This document shows positions 34,701-41,996 of a stretch of 64,000 nucleotides of DNA, one piece after another. This DNA comes from VBOC01 sp964512655 (lineage in GTDB: Bacteria; Bacteroidota; Ignavibacteria; UBA10030; SZUA-254). The stretch covers positions 186,001 through 250,000 of the forward strand of contig CAZEJT010000001.1 in assembly GCA_964512655.1 (NCBI GenBank). Direction: 5' to 3'. The notes beneath the pieces were generated by a model that saw only the letters and a list, made by a program, of their open reading frames with translations, was not told the DNA's origin and did not search any database. Within the stretch, counting starts at the first letter, position 1, and the number at the start of each line of letters is the position of its first letter. The translations under genes were made by a program, and so were the position numbers.

Positions 34701-37182
34701 TCCGGCACGATTGGACTGCGTTCGGGCTTGAGTAGTAACTCCCCTCGTTGTGGATCCCGATATAGTACGTCCTCGGAGAGACGGTCGTCTGCGCGATCTG
34801 ATAGACAGGACGGCCGGCCTCATCGAACACCGCGACCTTTCCCCGCGCGCGCAGGAGCCCGGTGGAGGTCATTCCCTTCGGCAGGGGAAAATCGATCCTC
34901 GCCTTCCCCTCGGGGCTCGTCCGCCCGTTGACGATGTAGGGGTTGCCGGAGTAGTTCGACGCCTGCTCGTCCGCAAACCTGAACTCCGGGAATGACTTTG
35001 AGACAAACGGAATCGGCATGACCGTGCCCTCGAACTCGTAATTCCTGTCTGCGGCAGGGGGCCCGAAGAAATTCAGGGCCAGGAGATCGTAGCGGATTGT
35101 TTCGCCGGGCCGGGTAGTGTCCTGCGACGGCTTCAGGCTCACCTTCAGCCGGTCTGGAACGAAATCCTCGACGCTGACGACATAGTTCGTGAGGTAGAGC
35201 CCGTCGCCGGTGAGCAGCTCGAATCGGTACGTGCCTGTCTGCATCGTGGTAGAAGTGGGGTACGTCGTCTCAAACGAGCCCTCCTCGTTGAGTGTCTGCT
35301 GGAGCTCCTTGACCACGGTTCCCCGGGGGTTGGAGATCTTGAGCCGGACCGGCATACGGGCGGGAAGGGCGTTGGTCAGGTTTCGCACGATGCCCGAGAG
35401 GATGACGGTCTCTCCCGGCCGGTAGATGTTCCTGTCTCCGTACAGGAATGCGTCGTAGAGGTTGCCCACGTCGCGTTTCCCGTCGACGTCGAAGCGGGAA
35501 TTCTCCACGCGGTAATCGCTCAGGTTGATGAAATTAAAGTCCCCTCCAAGCTCCGCGGTCACGAGTTTGACCTCGAAGTCGTCCAATTTGTCGCCGAGCC
35601 GGTCGAAACGCGCCACCCCGTCGTTGCCGGATATCGCACTCGCGATGGTCTGGTTCGTCGTCGAGATCAGATTGACTCCGGCGCCTGTGACCGGCGCGGT
35701 TGTGGCAAGATTGTTCATGAACACGAGGACTTCGTCCCCGCTCTGCTTCACGATCATCCCGAGATCGGAGATCGAAATCAGCTTCGCCGTCGTTCTCCAC
35801 CTCTCGGCGGGATTCGCGATCTCGACGAGGTAGAACCCCTTGTAGTCGGTGCGCATGTAGGGGTTGAGGTCGATCATCGTTGCGGTCTCCTGGTTGGAGG
35901 AGTAATTCACCTCCATCGAATCGTACCGCAGGACCCTTCCGAAGTTGCCGAGCGAATAGCGGAATTTCGCCCTCGAGGGACCAGGTCCGCCCTCCTCGTC
36001 GTAAGACTCTTCATAACTGTAATCGTAATAGCGTCCGTGCTCCAGGAAGTAGACAAGGTTGTTCTGGAAGATCTGGCTGATTCTCACCATGCATTTGCGC
36101 AGGTTGACGGTCCGGATCTCGATCTTCCGCTGTCCCCCCAACAGCAGGTAGACGCCCGAGGCGGAAGTGAAACGGAAGGATGGCTTGACATTTCCAATCA
36201 GGATGTCGGCATCATAGTCATTCTGCGTCTTCGCCTGCAGGACGCTCTCGAGCCCTTTTTTGACCGAGAGCCGGAAAGGCGTTCCCGGCTCGAACTTGCC
36301 CCGCAGGGTCAGGCTTCCGGGTGTGCCTTCGAGGGAAAACGGTCGGTCGGGGTCGAGCCTGATAAACGGGCGCGCCGAGGCAGAGTCGACTTCCTGCGAA
36401 GTCTTGAGCGTGATCCAGCTCGTCGTCCCGTCGAACCCAGTCTCATGCCCGTAGATCTTCAGCTCTTCGATGCCCGGTAGTTGAAATACAAACGGACGGT
36501 CCATCCGTATCCTGGTGTTGGTTTCGGACGATTGAAGCTGCTCGTTGAACGATACCTCGATCCGGTGTTCCCTGTCGGACTGCGCCACCGAGCCGATTTC
36601 CAGAGGCATGACGCGGCTGCTTCGTGCCCCCGTTACCCTGACTGCCGTCTGGGGCTGGCCGTCGATCGAGAGAGTGATCCATCGTGAGACGTCGGCGGGG
36701 TTCACGGAATAGGTGAAGTCGAGGTTGCACCTGATGCCGATCGTCCTCTTCTCGCCGAGGCGGTCGTAGAAGAATTCGGCCGCCTTGAGATAGAAGCTCT
36801 CCGTGGAGAACGTAAACTCCTCGGAACCCCCGAGTGACTTGAGGCCTGAGAGGCGGGTCAGCAGGGCTGTGTTCAGCCGCCCCCTGTACTTCGTATCGCC
36901 CGCGAACGGGCCGTCGGGCTTGAAGATCAGCGTGGAGGTGTCTGCCCACGAAAACTTGCCGGCGATGGGCGGGGTGAATTCGATGAACGGCGTTTCTGTG
37001 TACTGGTTTACCGAATCCGCTGGGACGATCGCCTTCGAGAATGTGAGTACGATCGTCGTATCCGCAGGGATGATCCCCGAAGGGAGGGGGGTTATGACAT
37101 GAAGAATATCGGCTTCCTTCTTCGAACAGGAGACAATTAAGAGACAAACGATAATGAAAGAGCCGACGAGCGACCTACGCAT
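31756..37182 (-). CDS. yfhM: bacterial alpha-2-macroglobulin lipoprotein
   Basis: The 1808-residue protein has a lipoprotein signal ending in LLIVSC (Cys19). MG-type beta-sandwich domains follow, with SGIIPADTTIVLTFSKAI typical of MG1 at about residues 35-55. The thioester motif GCLEQ (Cys1348; 33130-33141) is intact, followed by the alpha-helical thioester domain to about residue 1640. The last 170 residues form the C-terminal receptor-like MG domain. Such proteins trap proteases in the periplasm. The gene follows pbpC, the conserved yfhM-pbpC pair, so the trap and the peptidoglycan-repair enzyme probably protect breached envelopes. Confidence 0.9.
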   Translation of the reverse strand: MRRSLVGSFIIVCLLIVSCSKKEADILHVITPLPSGIIPADTTIVLTFSKAIVPADSVNQYTETPFIEFTPPIAGKFSWADTSTLIFKPDGPFAGDTKYRGRLNTALLTRLSGLKSLGGSEEFTFSTESFYLKAAEFFYDRLGEKRTIGIRCNLDFTYSVNPADVSRWITLSIDGQPQTAVRVTGARSSRVMPLEIGSVAQSDREHRIEVSFNEQLQSSETNTRIRMDRPFVFQLPGIEELKIYGHETGFDGTTSWITLKTSQEVDSASARPFIRLDPDRPFSLEGTPGSLTLRGKFEPGTPFRLSVKKGLESVLQAKTQNDYDADILIGNVKPSFRFTSASGVYLLLGGQRKIEIRTVNLRKCMVRISQIFQNNLVYFLEHGRYYDYSYEESYDEEGGPGPSRAKFRYSLGNFGRVLRYDSMEVNYSSNQETATMIDLNPYMRTDYKGFYLVEIANPAERWRTTAKLISISDLGMIVKQSGDEVLVFMNNLATTAPVTGAGVNLISTTNQTIASAISGNDGVARFDRLGDKLDDFEVKLVTAELGGDFNFINLSDYRVENSRFDVDGKRDVGNLYDAFLYGDRNIYRPGETVILSGIVRNLTNALPARMPVRLKISNPRGTVVKELQQTLNEEGSFETTYPTSTTMQTGTYRFELLTGDGLYLTNYVVSVEDFVPDRLKVSLKPSQDTTRPGETIRYDLLALNFFGPPAADRNYEFEGTVMPIPFVSKSFPEFRFADEQASNYSGNPYIVNGRTSPEGKARIDFPLPKGMTSTGLLRARGKVAVFDEAGRPVYQIAQTTVSPRTYYIGIHNEGSYYSSPNAVQSCRIVVVDPADRPISGFRAKVDRIRFEWHSVLREFATDHTLRYVSERREILEHTDTVTLGPGPFTYRYGAPRSGEFVIRVSKLDDTGYNQFTFYSYSWGTSDLTSFPVDPEARVQIVLNDSVYAPGQVAHALFQTPFSGRMLVTVERNRVFEYRYLDVVENAASMDIPVGENYLPNVYVSAVLFRKITDLNIPLLAGHGFVPLMVEKKENRLDVSIDAPEKIRPKTTQSVKVTAGREQGVFVTLAAVDEGICQVKNYKTPDPYRYFYAKKALQTETFDFFKHLLPEPGSSSPGGSDAEVGKRVNPLGVMRFRPVALWSGILMTNSSGEVEVPLRVPEFSGELRLMALAYKGDRFGAAQRGMKVADPVVITPALPRFLSPGDSMTMPITAFNTTAKPVTLQFNVETSGGLTALKTSAPLDVGANQERFASVRLAAGNAVGKATVTVKTEALGEGLESVTELPLRPIYPYATESVGGFLDGGKTATQAIEDVYLKSGRSSYVALSPFPVVNFAKELAYLVGYPHGCLEQTVSKAFPQIYLRDIAMILDPFIIRSGSPTYFVNEAITKLSSMQLHDGTFAYWPGGTSSNEWSNVYAVHFLLEAKKAGYAVPEGVLKPALDAVARIARGKRTEDYYSYGVGSKVTIRRIASKGTVYALYVLAAAGAPDKAVMNFYRTDRSLLASDTQFLLAGAFALSGDHRTYLELLPMQFVTERPERETGGAFDSPIRANALILNVLLETDLDNPNIATYMEYLSGTYKEYRWTSTQDNAFTLLAFGKAARMANAGRIGGTVTVGEKSFTFGGGTQKIEIDPFGKTITISNKGDGRVYYSIVTSGIRTDGKVTIEDKNLKIRREYFDRSGTPVNLGSVRQNDLLIVKLTLSCGVNLLENVAITDLLPAGFEIENPRITGTTNYAFIKNASFPEYLDIRDDRMNIYTSFRGGIRLQTFYYMVRAVTAGTFQLAPVVAEAMYNGDYYSASGQGKVKITR

Positions 37183-37207
37183 GGTAAGACCTCCGGATGA
37201 ACAAGAC

Positions 37208-37231
37208 GTGCAGGCTAATGCCTGCGCCTAC
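37208..37231 (+). repeat. diverged REP-A element between pbpC and the macroglobulin gene
   Basis: GCAGGC-TAAT-GCCTGC stem (37210-37225) with the CCTAC tail at 37227-37231. The tail supplies the pbpC stop codon on the minus strand (TAG, 37230-37228). The stem bases differ from the consensus but pair with each other. Confidence 0.65.
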
Positions 37232-39531
37232 AAAGCGTTTTTTACGATGATCTTCACGGACGATGTTCTTCCCCGGTCGTCCACACATGTGATCGTGTGG
37301 TTCCCGCCGCCGACCGGGACCAGGAATCTCTCCCTTGATTTCCTGCGCCCAAGATACCGGGAATCGAGGTACCATGCATGCTCCTGAACTTCCACGGCCG
37401 AGTTCGCCTGGAAGCTCAACCTCCCTTCGGGAGAGAAGATGAAATAGGTCATGCCGGGGGACGGGCTGACGATGGAAGGCCCTTCTCCCGCATAGAGGCG
37501 GTTGCAATCCGGGTTGTGGGGGGGCGGCTTGCTGTACGGCTTATCGATTCCATCCCAAAAAGTGAGCAGATCCGGAGGATACTCTTCAATCGCCGCCACC
37601 CTGTATCCGTGGCTTCCAAGGCAGGAGGGACAATACTGCATCGATCCGTCGACGGAAACTAGGACCTCCCTGTCGATCTCGCACCGCCGGTTAAGGGTTC
37701 GCCGTACCGAGAAGTAATCATCGATCAGATGACTGCAGCTTCGGGTGGGCAGAAGGCCGCTGTTCGCGCACACCTCGCGGACTTGGAGGTCGCGCGGCAT
37801 CGGGAGAATGCTCTTTTGCCCCGCGGATGAGAGAGAATTGAACAGGTCGATCAGGATGGGGGCCGCCGCCCTGCTTCCGGTGAGCTCGGGGTTTCCCCGG
37901 TCAGAGACGTTGCCCACCCACACTCCCGCGGTGAACTCGGCAGAGTATCCGATCGCCCACGCGTCGCGTCTCCCATAACTGGTTCCTGTCTTGAAGGCGA
38001 CTTTCGGAAGGTTCAGCGATGACTCGAAATTGTTGGGGATGTCGGGTCTGTCGAGGCCGGAGAGAATATCCGAGACCATGTATGCGGCGCTGGGGGAGAA
38101 CGCCTGTCTTTGGGCTCTGCCGCCTTCATTTCTGAGAAATGCCGGCGGAAGGTAGATCCCTCCGTTTGGGATCGCAGCGTACGCCCCCGTCAGCTCTTCA
38201 AGCGAAACGCCGCACCCTCCGGCGATCAGACTCAGGCCCAGCCTGTCCCTTTCCTCCTCTAGAGAAGAGATTCCGGCGTTCTCCATGAACGAGAGGAACT
38301 TCGGGATACCGGTGCTCTTCAGTAGGCGGATCATCGGGACGTTCAGCGAGCGGCGAAGCGCTTCGTCGGCATAGACGAGGCCCGCATACTTGCCGTCGTA
38401 ATTCTCGGCAAGATATCCTTCCGCGTCGTAAGGCGTATCGAGGAGACGCGTCTTGGGAGTCAGCACGCCCTCATCCATGTTGAGAGCGTAGAGAAACGGC
38501 TTGAGCGTCGAACCGGGAGACCGGATCGCTTTGACCGCGTCGAACTGTCCCTGCGCGGCAGCGTCGCCGAAGTCCTCGGATCCGACATAGGCCACGACCT
38601 CGCGCGTCGCATTGTCGACGATCAACACGGCGCCGTTCATCACCCCTTTCCGTTTCCACTCGGCGAGGTGGTGGGAGAGGAGAGATTCGGCGGTCTTCTG
38701 GGTCCTCAGGTCGAGAGAGGTGCGTAGATCGGTTTCCCCGGGATACTTCTCGAGGACGCGAAGGCAGAAATGCGGCGCTGATGATTCAAGCCCCCTGCGG
38801 GTGGCTGCGGCGGGAGTCTGCCAGATGACGAGCGAGTCCTCCCTCGTGAGGAGGCCGCGGCGAATCCACCGGGCTGCCTGCTGCCTGCGGACCGACTCCA
38901 GCTTTTCGGGATTCCTGTCCGGTCGAAGCGCATTCGGGTTTGCCTGGATGAGAGTCAAATCGAGAAGCTGCGCTATGTTCAAGCGCTCCGGAGGAGTCCG
39001 GTAATACAGAAGAGAGGCGGATTTCAGGCCTTCGACATTCCCGCCCAGCGGTACCATGGAAAGATAGATTTCGAGAATCTCCTTCTTCGAGTAGCGGAGT
39101 TCCAGCTGGAATGCGCGGAAGACCTCCACCAACTTATTGAGGTATGTCCGCTCTTTCGGTTCCAACATTCTCGCGACCTGCATGGTGATCGTGGACGCGC
39201 CGGAGACGATACGCCCCGCACGGATGTTTCGCGCGACGGCCCTGAACATCGAGTAGGGGTTTACACCCGGGTGAGTGAAAAAGTACCGGTCCTCGCGTAG
39301 AATCAGGATACGCTTGAGCTTGTCGGGAATCTCATCCGGGCTGGTCCTGAGACGCCAGATTCCGTCTGGTGACAGTGAAGCAGAGAGGAATTCTCCGCGC
39401 CTGTCCCGAATCACGGGCGAGTACGGCTTCGGGGGAGGAAGCGGAAAGAGTGCCGAGAGGGTGAAAAAGAGAATTGCGATTGCCGCGAAAAGGGCCGGCG
39501 GAAGATACAGAAGTGTTCTTCTCGTCGTCAT
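37228..39531 (-). CDS. pbpC: penicillin-binding protein 1C
   Basis: The ATG at 39531 was chosen because the promoter -7 box ends 7 bases before it; upstream in-frame starts would lie inside the promoter. The 767-residue protein has an N-terminal membrane anchor, the GT51 glycosyltransferase domain (ILREDRYFFTHPGVNP with catalytic Glu near residue 80), and the transpeptidase domain with SPGSTLKPF (SxxK) and FKTGTSYGRRD (KTG). The C-terminal domain with SIVSPSPGMTYFI matches BiPBP_C. It polymerises and cross-links peptidoglycan. The macroglobulin follows on the same transcript. The stop codon lies in a REP-like element. Confidence 0.94.
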   Translation of the reverse strand: MTTRRTLLYLPPALFAAIAILFFTLSALFPLPPPKPYSPVIRDRRGEFLSASLSPDGIWRLRTSPDEIPDKLKRILILREDRYFFTHPGVNPYSMFRAVARNIRAGRIVSGASTITMQVARMLEPKERTYLNKLVEVFRAFQLELRYSKKEILEIYLSMVPLGGNVEGLKSASLLYYRTPPERLNIAQLLDLTLIQANPNALRPDRNPEKLESVRRQQAARWIRRGLLTREDSLVIWQTPAAATRRGLESSAPHFCLRVLEKYPGETDLRTSLDLRTQKTAESLLSHHLAEWKRKGVMNGAVLIVDNATREVVAYVGSEDFGDAAAQGQFDAVKAIRSPGSTLKPFLYALNMDEGVLTPKTRLLDTPYDAEGYLAENYDGKYAGLVYADEALRRSLNVPMIRLLKSTGIPKFLSFMENAGISSLEEERDRLGLSLIAGGCGVSLEELTGAYAAIPNGGIYLPPAFLRNEGGRAQRQAFSPSAAYMVSDILSGLDRPDIPNNFESSLNLPKVAFKTGTSYGRRDAWAIGYSAEFTAGVWVGNVSDRGNPELTGSRAAAPILIDLFNSLSSAGQKSILPMPRDLQVREVCANSGLLPTRSCSHLIDDYFSVRRTLNRRCEIDREVLVSVDGSMQYCPSCLGSHGYRVAAIEEYPPDLLTFWDGIDKPYSKPPPHNPDCNRLYAGEGPSIVSPSPGMTYFIFSPEGRLSFQANSAVEVQEHAWYLDSRYLGRRKSRERFLVPVGGGNHTITCVDDRGRTSSVKIIVKNAL

Positions 39532-39538
39532 CAGCGAA

Positions 39539-39570
39539 CAAAGTATAGAGTATTCCGGGAATAATGTCAA
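39539..39570 (-). promoter_or_regulatory. promoter of pbpC-yfhM
   Basis: TTG (39570-39568), a 20 bp spacer and TATACTTTG (39547-39539). It is one of the cleanest copies. The ATG is only 7 bases beyond the -7 box. Confidence 0.7.
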
Positions 39571-39678
39571 TCGCCACCGTTTCCAGGGGCGCGTGTCGGG
39601 CGTCAACCGATTCGGGTGATGCACCCGACAAACTCGGACCCTCTGATTCTCGCTTTACCCGTTTCGTTTTTTTTGGCG

Positions 39679-39708
39679 TTGACATTGAACCGGGGGGGTG
39701 GTATCTTG
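39679..39708 (+). promoter_or_regulatory. promoter of the lytic transglycosylase gene
   Basis: TTG (39679-39681), a 20 bp spacer and TATCTTG (39702-39708), divergent from the pbpC promoter. The leader is about 70 bases. A run TTTTTTTTGG precedes it. Confidence 0.6.
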
Positions 39709-39780
39709 TATACAGCCTCTCTGATTTAAGCATTTTTACCTGGTTGGTCTCTTTAATAACGCTCAAAACGGCTCATTTTC

Positions 39781-40509
39781 TTGCGTAAAAGACTCGGCAT
39801 ATTGCTCAAACTCGTTCTGGCCGCGACGCTCACCATGTTCAGTGTCGTGACCTCTTTTGCCCCGCTCTCCTCGGAGGATTTGGTTACGATTACATCGGAA
39901 AAGGGCATGAAATCGGTAGGAATTCGGGTTTCTGCCGGGGATTTCGACTTTCCACCACTGAGTGTGGCGAGGTTTCGGGCAGTCAAGCGATATTCACTTG
40001 AATATGGGCTGGATTACAGGCTGATTCTGGCCATTATGAAGCAAGAATCGCAATTTGTCGAGAATGCGCGTAGCGGACGCGGGGCAAGAGGCTATATGCA
40101 GATTATGCCCCTCACAAACTCGGAATTGCGGGATGAGCTAAACCTCCCCGAACCTGAAGTGCCGGCTCAAAACATCCGGACGGGGGTTTACTACTTCTCG
40201 AAATTATACGCCCTGTTTCCCGGCGCAGGAGAAATCGACCGCATGAGTTTCGCGCTAGCCGCATACAACGCAGGCCCCTCCAGGATCTATGATGCGCAGG
40301 TTCTCGCCGCCTATATCGGAGAGGATGCGAAAAACTGGACGTCGGTTGAAAGCATTCTTCCCCTCATGTCAAAGCGGTATTACTCTCTCCACCAGACCGT
40401 GTGGGCCGACGGACATCCACCTACCGGATCCTTTGGCGAGTATCAGCAGACAATCGCCTACGTCCACAGCGTCCTCAAGAACTACGAAGAGTATAAATCG
40501 GCGATGTAA
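39781..40509 (+). CDS. lytic transglycosylase (SLT domain)
   Basis: The 242-residue protein starts at TTG 39781 with a signal peptide (KRLGILLKLVLAATLTMFSV). The SLT fold occupies about residues 70-215. The catalytic Glu is in MKQESQF, followed by GARGYMQIMP and LAAYNAGPSRI, all lysozyme-like-family landmarks. It cleaves peptidoglycan glycan strands to 1,6-anhydro ends. It is divergent from pbpC, so synthetic and degradative wall enzymes share the 39532-39780 control region. Confidence 0.92.
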   Translation: MRKRLGILLKLVLAATLTMFSVVTSFAPLSSEDLVTITSEKGMKSVGIRVSAGDFDFPPLSVARFRAVKRYSLEYGLDYRLILAIMKQESQFVENARSGRGARGYMQIMPLTNSELRDELNLPEPEVPAQNIRTGVYYFSKLYALFPGAGEIDRMSFALAAYNAGPSRIYDAQVLAAYIGEDAKNWTSVESILPLMSKRYYSLHQTVWADGHPPTGSFGEYQQTIAYVHSVLKNYEEYKSAM

Positions 40510-40557
40510 CGGAGCGCACGCCGGCGCATTTTCTCATCCGGCAGATTGCGACTTCGC

Positions 40558-40588
40558 TTGACGAGTTCGGCTCCTTCCTCTATATTAC
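40558..40588 (+). promoter_or_regulatory. promoter of the candidate ncRNA
   Basis: TTG (40558-40560), a 20 bp spacer and TATATTAC (40581-40588) lie between two genes that converge (slt and the arginine decarboxylase). No start codon of any length follows, so the product is probably RNA. Confidence 0.55.
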
Positions 40589-40589
40589 A

Positions 40590-40760
40590 TCCAGCGTACG
40601 GAATGTTGCTCAGCAGGTGAGTTGTGCCCCTCAAGGATCACATGATCCAGTCGGGGGCACCGGGGGTATTCAATTGCTCGGGAGGCGGTTCGGGTACTCT
40701 TCGGTGTCTTCGACCTTTGTAAGGGGGAAAGGCCGGGCGGGCGCGCCGGCGATGCTGGGG
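40590..40760 (+). ncRNA. candidate structured ncRNA, family not recognised
   Basis: About 170 bases lie downstream of a consensus promoter with no open frame longer than a few codons. The ends pair: CCAGCGT (40591-40597) with ATGCTGG (40752-40758). Inside, GTGCCCC (40624-40630) pairs with GGGGCAC (40654-40660) around GGATCA/TGATCC (40635-40640, 40643-40648), and GGGTA (40664-40668) pairs with TACTC (40695-40699). A rod with paired ends and length near 170 is reminiscent of 6S RNA. The SRP core GGTCAGG..GGAAGG and tmRNA or RNase P landmarks are absent. Confidence 0.45.
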
Positions 40761-40761
40761 T

Positions 40762-41307
40762 TCAGGGAAGCAGAATCGCGCTTGCTATGACCGTTGTCCA
40801 GAGTCCGTTCTTGTCTCCCTCGGCGGACTGGGTGACGTTGTAGGTCTTCACGATCTTGCCGCTCATCTTATAGAGTTTTTCGCGCTCGTCCCAACCGGTA
40901 TCGGCATTAAACTCAACTCCCAGGGTTGTAGCGAGCATCGTCGCTGCGAGGTCTTCGGCATATTCCCCGGCGCGTTCATCCGTTTCTCCGTATGGGTGGT
41001 GCTCCGACAGGTACCCATACTGCGTGCTGTCGGCCGGCGTCGCGACGCCGAGGGATGCGGCGATGAGGCGATTGGGCTCGTTGGTAGCGTTGCGTGCCAT
41101 GACCGCGAACGTGATCTGCCCCGCCTGGAGCAGACCCAACCCGTCTTCCGCCGGAATGCGCTTGCATCCGGCCGGGTAGATGCTCGATACCGTGACGAGG
41201 TTGCACTTTTCGATTTTCGCGTCGCGCAGCGCGAGCTCGAAGGATTGGAGGTAATCCTTGTGGCGGCCGACTCCTTTCGTGAAGAATATCTTCGTGGGGA
41301 CGTACAC
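40762..41307 (-). CDS. pdaD: pyruvoyl-dependent arginine decarboxylase
   Basis: The GTG at 41307 is preceded by AAGGAG at ideal distance (8 bases), which favours it over the GTG at 41316. The 181-residue protein has TKIFFTKGVGRHKDYLQSFE, then the self-cleavage site NLVTVSSIYPAGC (Ser-Ser near residue 42), QITFAVMARN and SEHHPYGE, all PvlArgDC landmarks. Autocleavage forms the pyruvoyl cofactor; the enzyme converts arginine to agmatine for polyamine synthesis. It follows smpB by about 40 bp on the minus strand. Confidence 0.93.
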   Translation of the reverse strand: MYVPTKIFFTKGVGRHKDYLQSFELALRDAKIEKCNLVTVSSIYPAGCKRIPAEDGLGLLQAGQITFAVMARNATNEPNRLIAASLGVATPADSTQYGYLSEHHPYGETDERAGEYAEDLAATMLATTLGVEFNADTGWDEREKLYKMSGKIVKTYNVTQSAEGDKNGLWTTVIASAILLP

Positions 41308-41355
41308 GTACGGCACTCCTTAGATTAGAATGGTGGTGGGTGGCTTGAATCGGAC

Positions 41356-41823
41356 TCAGCGGGCATATTCGCGGCGTAACTGTCGCTCGGCGTCGCGCTT
41401 CGCGATGGCCTCTCTCTTGTCGTAGCTTTTCTTTCCTTTGGCGACTGCCAGCTCCACTTTTGCCCGGTTCTTGCTGAAATAGATCCTCAAGGGTACGAGC
41501 GTCAGTCCCTTCTCGGAAAGCGTTGAGAAGACGCGCCGGATCTCCTTCTTGTGGAGAAGGAGCTTCCGCTCCCGCCTGGGATCATGGTTGTTGATGTTGC
41601 CTTTCTCGAACGGGCTGATGTGGAGCCCGACCAGCCAAACCTCTCCGTTCTTGACGACTGCGTATCCGTCCTGCAGATTGGCGCTTCCCTGGCGGAGCGA
41701 CTTGACCTCGGTGCCTTTCAATACGATGCCCGCCTCGAACCGGTCGAGGAGGAAGTAATCGTGAAGTGCTTTTCGGTTGGTGACAACGTTTTTCTCGTCG
41801 GGCCTTTCGGAGCTTCTCGTCAT
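41356..41823 (-). CDS. smpB: SsrA-binding protein
   Basis: The 155-residue protein starts at ATG 41823. It carries KALHDYFLLDRFEAGIVLKGTEVKSLR, YAVVKNGEVWLVGLHISPFEKGN, and the basic C-terminal tail KGKKSYDKREAIAKRDAERQ, all SmpB landmarks. It delivers tmRNA to stalled ribosomes. The tmRNA gene itself was not found in the window. A divergent promoter pair separates smpB from lpdA. Confidence 0.97.
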   Translation of the reverse strand: MTRSSERPDEKNVVTNRKALHDYFLLDRFEAGIVLKGTEVKSLRQGSANLQDGYAVVKNGEVWLVGLHISPFEKGNINNHDPRRERKLLLHKKEIRRVFSTLSEKGLTLVPLRIYFSKNRAKVELAVAKGKKSYDKREAIAKRDAERQLRREYAR

Positions 41824-41839
41824 CTGGACACGGCGATTG

Positions 41840-41870
41840 CAATGATACGTATTTCACCAGAAATATGCAA
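41840..41870 (-). promoter_or_regulatory. promoter of smpB
   Basis: TTG (41870-41868), a 20 bp spacer and TATCATTG (41847-41840) on the minus strand. The ATG is 16 bases downstream. Confidence 0.6.
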
Positions 41871-41880
41871 TAACCTGCCT

Positions 41881-41911
41881 TTGACTTTTCAGCCGCTATT
41901 TCATATATTTT
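41881..41911 (+). promoter_or_regulatory. promoter of the lpdA-lipA operon
   Basis: TTG (41881-41883), a 20 bp spacer and TATATTTT (41904-41911). It stands back to back with the smpB promoter, 10 bases between the -35 elements. A leader of about 85 bases follows. Confidence 0.7.
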
Positions 41912-41996
41912 TCCGGCGCGGCAGGCGGCATGTTCCGCTCCGTAGCCGCGAATCCGGGTGAGAAGCCCTTTTTTTTTGTTCAATCAATGAAGCCGC

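Noticed and set aside
39532..39624. Upstream start at 39624 for pbpC
   Set aside because: The extra 31 residues span the promoter (TTG at 39570, -7 at 39547-39539) and look unlike PBP1C N-termini.
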